The notes under the pieces are model-generated. The model ran no database searches and was not told where the DNA came from. It saw only the letters and a list, made by a program, of their open reading frames with translations. 20,566 nucleotides of DNA from Entrophospora sp. SA101 (lineage: Eukaryota; Glomeromycota; Glomeromycetes; Entrophosporales; Entrophosporaceae), in contig CAUDNR010004192.1 of assembly GCA_958430865.1 (NCBI GenBank), positions 34,123 to 54,688 of the forward strand, written 5' to 3'. A program made the translations under genes and the position numbers. Shown here in pieces: positions 17,204 through 20,566 of the stretch. Numbering within the stretch: the stretch's first letter is position 1; every line of letters begins with the position of its first letter.

Positions 17204-18043
17204 ATGTCTTCTAACACCATTTTACAACAAGATTATTCGTCTAGCCACCCCATAACTGCCTCCGGCAAGATGTTAACTGATGACTACTATAAATGGTATG
17301 CCGAATTGGATGATTTACCAAGTTCTTTGACTGATAAAATTCGTTTGATCTTATATAGAGCGTATACGGAAGAGACTGGGCTCGATCCCTGGGTAAAACC
17401 TGAATCTTCACAAATCGAAAAGGATGCCGATATTCATCTTTCAGGTATAATCAAGATTTCTAAATTTCCAGAAGAAAAAGATGTGATCATTGAAGCCGTA
17501 CATAAACGTTTTCCTTTTCTATCATATACTAATTCAAATGCATGGTACCGAGATGTTTTTAAATATACCGATTCAAAAGCTGAATGTCCAGTATGTAAAA
17601 AGGTACATACACATCGAGGTATATGGGGTGATTGGAGCTGTCTCGATAAAAATGATCACTATTTTCTTAATTGCCCTTTTCGTAGCGATCAAAAAAAAGT
17701 TATTATTGCTGTACAGAGCTTACCAGAAATTCAAATAAGGGTACCAAACAAAATTAGTAACTCACCAATTCATCCAAACAAAACCCGCCTTTATCAATAT
17801 GCTGTTGAAAATGACCTTGATCCCGAGAAATTTTCTGTCATTACTGAGGCTGAGAAAAACAGGTGGACTATGGGATGCTTCCGTGAAGACTTGGAGAGAG
17901 ATATACGCTTTTACCGTGGTGGAATAGAAAGGCAGGAAGATACTAGAAAATATCATAAATTTTTAACAGATCGGGATAGGCTAATCGGAGAAGAGTTATT
18001 ACGTCGCAGTATACTAAAAAGCGGTTTAAGTACTGCATGCTAG
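17204..18043 (+). CDS. Lineage-specific Cys/His-rich protein, possible zinc-binding
   Basis: A 279-residue single-exon frame starting MSSNTILQQD; the ATG is preceded by an A-rich TTATAAAATGATAAC, resembling the start context of the preceding gene. Residues 13-22 are the TASGK repeat. The central part has FPFLSYTNSNAWYRDVF (103-119) and then a Cys/His cluster: C128-x2-C131-x3-H135, C146, H152, C157, with GIWGDWSC between. This could bind zinc and is like CPICKQSH...CGKC in the preceding gene, so both seem to belong to one expanded family. I recall similar uncharacterised proteins in Rhizophagus; function unknown. The C-terminal part (about 200-275) is charged and helical. It lies 161 bp after the broken gene and may once have been part of the same transcription unit. 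Confidence 0.75.
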   Translation: MSSNTILQQDYSSSHPITASGKMLTDDYYKWYAELDDLPSSLTDKIRLILYRAYTEETGLDPWVKPESSQIEKDADIHLSGIIKISKFPEEKDVIIEAVHKRFPFLSYTNSNAWYRDVFKYTDSKAECPVCKKVHTHRGIWGDWSCLDKNDHYFLNCPFRSDQKKVIIAVQSLPEIQIRVPNKISNSPIHPNKTRLYQYAVENDLDPEKFSVITEAEKNRWTMGCFREDLERDIRFYRGGIERQEDTRKYHKFLTDRDRLIGEELLRRSILKSGLSTAC

Positions 18044-18108
18044 ACGATCTGATGAAAGAATGGGAAGAAATCCATACTCAATTTGTACAAATTTTTAACC
18101 AGATATAG
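18037..18108 (+). pseudogene. Short coding-like tail after the Cys/His-rich gene
   Basis: In the frame shifted relative to the gene, MLDDLMKEWEEIHTQFVQIF is encoded from an ATG overlapping the stop, ending at TAG. Its composition fits a helical C-terminus, so the upstream gene may have lost about 20 residues through a small frameshift. It may also be chance. Confidence 0.3.
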
Positions 18109-18230
18109 AAGTTTTCTACATATATCGGGACATATTCATTTTTTTTTAGCAAAGTGATCGGTACACGTGATTTTAATTTAATTGTAATTTAGCTTTTCTG
18201 CAATTAATATATTATTTTATTATAACAAAT

Positions 18231-18875
18231 ATGATAAGTAATACTAATAATAAATCCGATCAAAGCGAAACATATGATCCTTTATATGAAGTGCTTTTAT
18301 ATAAGAAGAAGGATATAATTGCAATTCAAGAAAAACTCGGTATTATCAGTAATATAAATCAAATGGCAGTGATGGAGAGCAAGAAAGCAAAAAATCTTGC
18401 TGTTTCATATGAATTATTGTTAGAATTGGTGGGGGATTTAATACTTATACAGGGGAAACTTGGTATAGATATTAATCCTGTTTTAGAAGCGGAACTTATA
18501 AGGGATAAAACCTCTTCAGATAAACCAATTAGATTATTTGATTTGCTTTTATGCTTAGAAGGTGATATAGTGTCAATTCAGGAAAAAATCGGTATTGTTG
18601 GCTATACTAATCAAGAAATGGCAGAAGAAGCTGATAAAAATGCGAGAGTGTACCTCCGGAAGTTTGAGAAATTTCATGGCCCCTTAGAAGATGATCTAGG
18701 TGTGTTAATAAAGAAATTCGCTGATATAGGGGTAAAAAAATTTTGGTTTACTGGTGAGGGACTACCATTATTTCCGAATGTCTCTCTTCAACAATTGCAT
18801 GAAATTTTCGTCAAAAAATCAGCTAGCGACAATCAGTGCCCATGTCTAGAATCAAAAGTAAAGAAGCGTAATTAA
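18231..18875 (+). CDS. Unrecognised protein with three internal repeats
   Basis: A 214-residue single-exon protein. A motif is repeated three times: DIIAIQEKLGI at 28-38, DLILIQGKLGI at 69-79 and DIVSIQEKIGI at 112-122, spaced 41 and 43 residues. Between the motifs, NQMAVMESKKAKNLAVSYEL (44-62) corresponds to NQEMAEEADKNARVYLRKF (127-145). The repeats are strongly helical and may form a bundle or a binding surface. The C-terminus has CPC at 203-205 and a basic end (KVKKRN). I do not recognise the family. It lies 187 bp after the preceding gene on the same strand and its stop codon overlaps the stop of the convergent recombinase-like pseudogene. Confidence 0.7.
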   Translation: MISNTNNKSDQSETYDPLYEVLLYKKKDIIAIQEKLGIISNINQMAVMESKKAKNLAVSYELLLELVGDLILIQGKLGIDINPVLEAELIRDKTSSDKPIRLFDLLLCLEGDIVSIQEKIGIVGYTNQEMAEEADKNARVYLRKFEKFHGPLEDDLGVLIKKFADIGVKKFWFTGEGLPLFPNVSLQQLHEIFVKKSASDNQCPCLESKVKKRN

Positions 18876-20191
18876 TCTTGATCATAGATATGAAATGGTC
18901 TTGCTTGTTCATAAGGAACTCCTCTTTTTCTATAATTGACTACAACGTAATTTTGCACAGGTGAAGTATGGTTGTCGGAATTGTGGTGTAGACATTCTCC
19001 AGCAATGGTATAGACGTGGGCTGGGTTCTCAGCTTTATGTAATACTGCACCGTAAACTGCTCCTAATTTACGTAAATATTTAGGAATTAAATCATAATCT
19101 TTTAAGAATTTATTGAACCATTTAACTCCTGGCTTACCTGGATCACCCATTCATCCAGATGATATAGCATGCTGAATCCAAGTGAGTAGTTCTTTGGCTC
19201 GTTCTTGATCCTTCTCCATAGATCTAAATTTTCTAGGAATACCTGGCTGACCTCAATTCTTCGCATAACCTGTCACTCCAGAGTCTGTAATACATAAAGT
19301 TGTAAGTTCAGCAGGGCGGATACAAAGCATCACCATAACATCAGCAAGAGCCTGATAATTAGGTGGGGTTTTTAAATCATACACATCTAATCTTTCTTAG
19401 ACCGATTCTAATGTAAATTCATCTGGATAATTAATGGTTTTAGCCTTTTTCCAATTATCACTCTGGATTTTGTTAGCATCTTCTGTAATATCTGGAAATT
19501 TTGTAGCTTCGATTATCTCAAGTGATGCATTAAGGTTCCTTAATTCTCTACGAAGACGAGAGAGATGTGATGAACCAGCATTGGCATTTTTTGCTGATAG
19601 GGCTAAGGCATAAGCTTCGGCTCTTACATCTCTCATGCTAAGTTTATTTCGTAAAATCCGTTGCACCATATCTCCAATAGTTTCTTCCTCCATTCCTTTT
19701 GAGGGTTTGTTGGAAACCGCAGTAGCGGAGCTAGTGTCTTGACACATATTTACGGTCTTATAACCCTTTAGGGTCGTTCCTTCAGTCCTGCAAAGCAATG
19801 ATTCTCCGAACCTACTTTCGTTTTCCTGGGCAGAGAATAAGGCTTCCACTTGATCCTCACTAAACCCATATCTATTTTGCAAGATTCGTTTTGCTTTCTC
19901 TCTGATGATCTCTTCTTCCAAACTTTTTGAAGGCTTGGTTATAGTTATTCTACAATTACCTTCAACTAAATTTATGTTTTTGGTTTTACCAGCTCTCTGA
20001 TTAGGTATCAATATACTTACCTGCTCATTGCTAAATTTAAATCCTTCCCAAAGGCGTCTGCGTGCCTGATTTTGCTTTCTATCATCAGTTAGATTCTCAA
20101 GAAACTCTGAGGTGTATTGACTGAGATTAGCCACACTCGTCTCGGAGCTGAGATTGTATTTTTCTACGATTTTAGTTACGATAGCTGACAT
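18872..20191 (-). pseudogene. Tyrosine-recombinase-like gene (Crypton-related?) with three in-frame stops
   Basis: One reading frame of 440 codons is interrupted by TAA at codon 265 and TGA at codons 313 and 347, with no frameshift. The N-terminal part has two related blocks, from KPSKSLEEEIIREKAKRIL (87) and KPSKGMEEETIGDMVQRIL (162). The C-terminal part looks like a tyrosine recombinase: MLCIRPAEL with R292, a Lys in GYAKN (311), YLRKLGA with R374 (the usual HxxR has Tyr for His), a His in CLHHNSDN (402 or 403) and a candidate nucleophile Y415 in PVQNYVV. These residues are in the family's order and spacing. I recall a large Glomeromycotina family with this end (VVVNYRKRG). If active once, it would have cut and rejoined DNA, as Crypton transposons do. 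It also contains the second double-hairpin copy. Confidence 0.7.
19723..19745. repeat. Double-hairpin element, copy 2 (inside the recombinase-like frame)
   Basis: TAGC-GGA-GCTA followed by GTGTC-TT-GACAC, the same pair of hairpins as at 14816-14839 but opposite in orientation. It is read as part of MCQDTSSATAV in the minus-strand frame. It sits between the two KPSK blocks, and a further hairpin CCGC-AGTA-GCGG (19717-19728) overlaps it. Confidence 0.65.
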
Positions 20192-20566
20192 GTTTGGATG
20201 TTATAGTAGGTCAAGTAGTTTATGAACAATTCTTTAGGTTGTATACACTATGAAGATTCTTTTTTCAAATCGAAATTAATTATGCTTTTTCCTCTCATGT
20301 TTGGAAAAAGAGAGTATATGCCTACATATGGGATAACTGGAGTATTGATTTGAATTTAATTATTCGCGGATTAATAATATAGCTATACCTAAAAATTGAA
20401 TGGGTGTCGATTAATGTAATTCCTTTGAAAAATGAATACGAGTAGGTACAGAATAAATCAAAAGTTTTAGAATCCATAACTCTACGTAATACAGTCAGGG
20501 ATCTTTCCAAATTTGGAATGTGGCTAATACAACAATTGATCGACAATAAATGTCTTCTTTCGGAAT
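20192..20566. other. Upstream region of the recombinase-like pseudogene
   Basis: AT-rich. On the minus strand 20322-20546 is open but begins at a TTG and has no recognisable motif; the frame may be the end of something beyond the window edge. I see no supported gene. Confidence 0.4.

Noticed and set aside
17490..17956. Alternative frames inside the Cys/His-rich gene on both strands
   Set aside because: They are shadows of the 279-residue frame and show no protein-like features.
20322..20546. 74-codon minus-strand frame near the right edge
   Set aside because: Begins at TTG, no motif, and may be cut by the window edge; not supportable as a gene.

Overview
The window looks like a piece of the nuclear genome of an arbuscular mycorrhizal fungus (Glomeromycotina, Rhizophagus-like). 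It is very AT-rich. Genes are split by short GT-AG introns of 51 to 190 nt (two outliers carry inserted or repetitive sequence). It has clustered AIG1-like GTPases, a Crinkler-type ubiquitin-like header, lineage-specific Cys/His-rich proteins, a tyrosine-recombinase-like gene and many decayed DNA transposons. No database search was possible, so family names rest on motifs and recollection of the families.

Layout. (1) 136-2521, minus: an apparently complete nine-exon flavin-containing monooxygenase of 518 residues by my splice model, with a small inverted-repeat element in intron 4. (2) 2522-5570: no gene; a degenerate pogo/Tigger-like remnant, a clean 277-bp TA-flanked MITE and a Tc1/mariner transposase relic. 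(3) 5571-10099, minus: three intact single-exon AIG1-type GTPases, a fourth AIG1 relic and three Tc1 relics, one downstream of each intact gene. Two of the GTPases end in CaaX prenylation boxes and share promoter sequence, so they are a recent tandem duplication. (4) 10100-12491: a 127-bp MITE and a 1.46-kb element with 76-bp inverted termini and no recognisable transposase. (5) 12492-14384, plus: a five-exon gene for a lineage-specific protein with a possible PD-(D/E)XK-nuclease-like core. (6) 14374-15400: minus-strand coding remnants, including a Crinkler-like ubiquitin-fold header, then tandem and hairpin repeats. (7) 15400-18875, plus: a coiled-coil/Cys-rich gene broken by one frameshift, a related Cys/His-rich gene, and a protein built of three internal repeats. 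(8) 18872-20191, minus: a tyrosine-recombinase-like gene (possibly Crypton-related) with three in-frame stops.

The most unusual signal is in 14.8-19.8 kb. Three families of very short hairpin-forming DNA repeats recur in and between unrelated genes. A 27-bp repeat with a 17-nt palindrome occurs three times, twice in coding sequence in the same codon phase. A second repeat encodes the same TASGK peptide at three sites in two genes. A third, a double hairpin, occurs once inside the recombinase frame and once exactly at the stop codon of the Crinkler-like fragment. They look like micro-elements that insert into coding DNA, comparable in principle to palindromic elements in Rickettsia genes or hairpin elements of fungal mitochondria. 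That comparison is inference.

The genes do not form a pathway. The window is an accessory, repeat-driven region where lineage-specific families expand, decay and are re-seeded by small mobile sequences.
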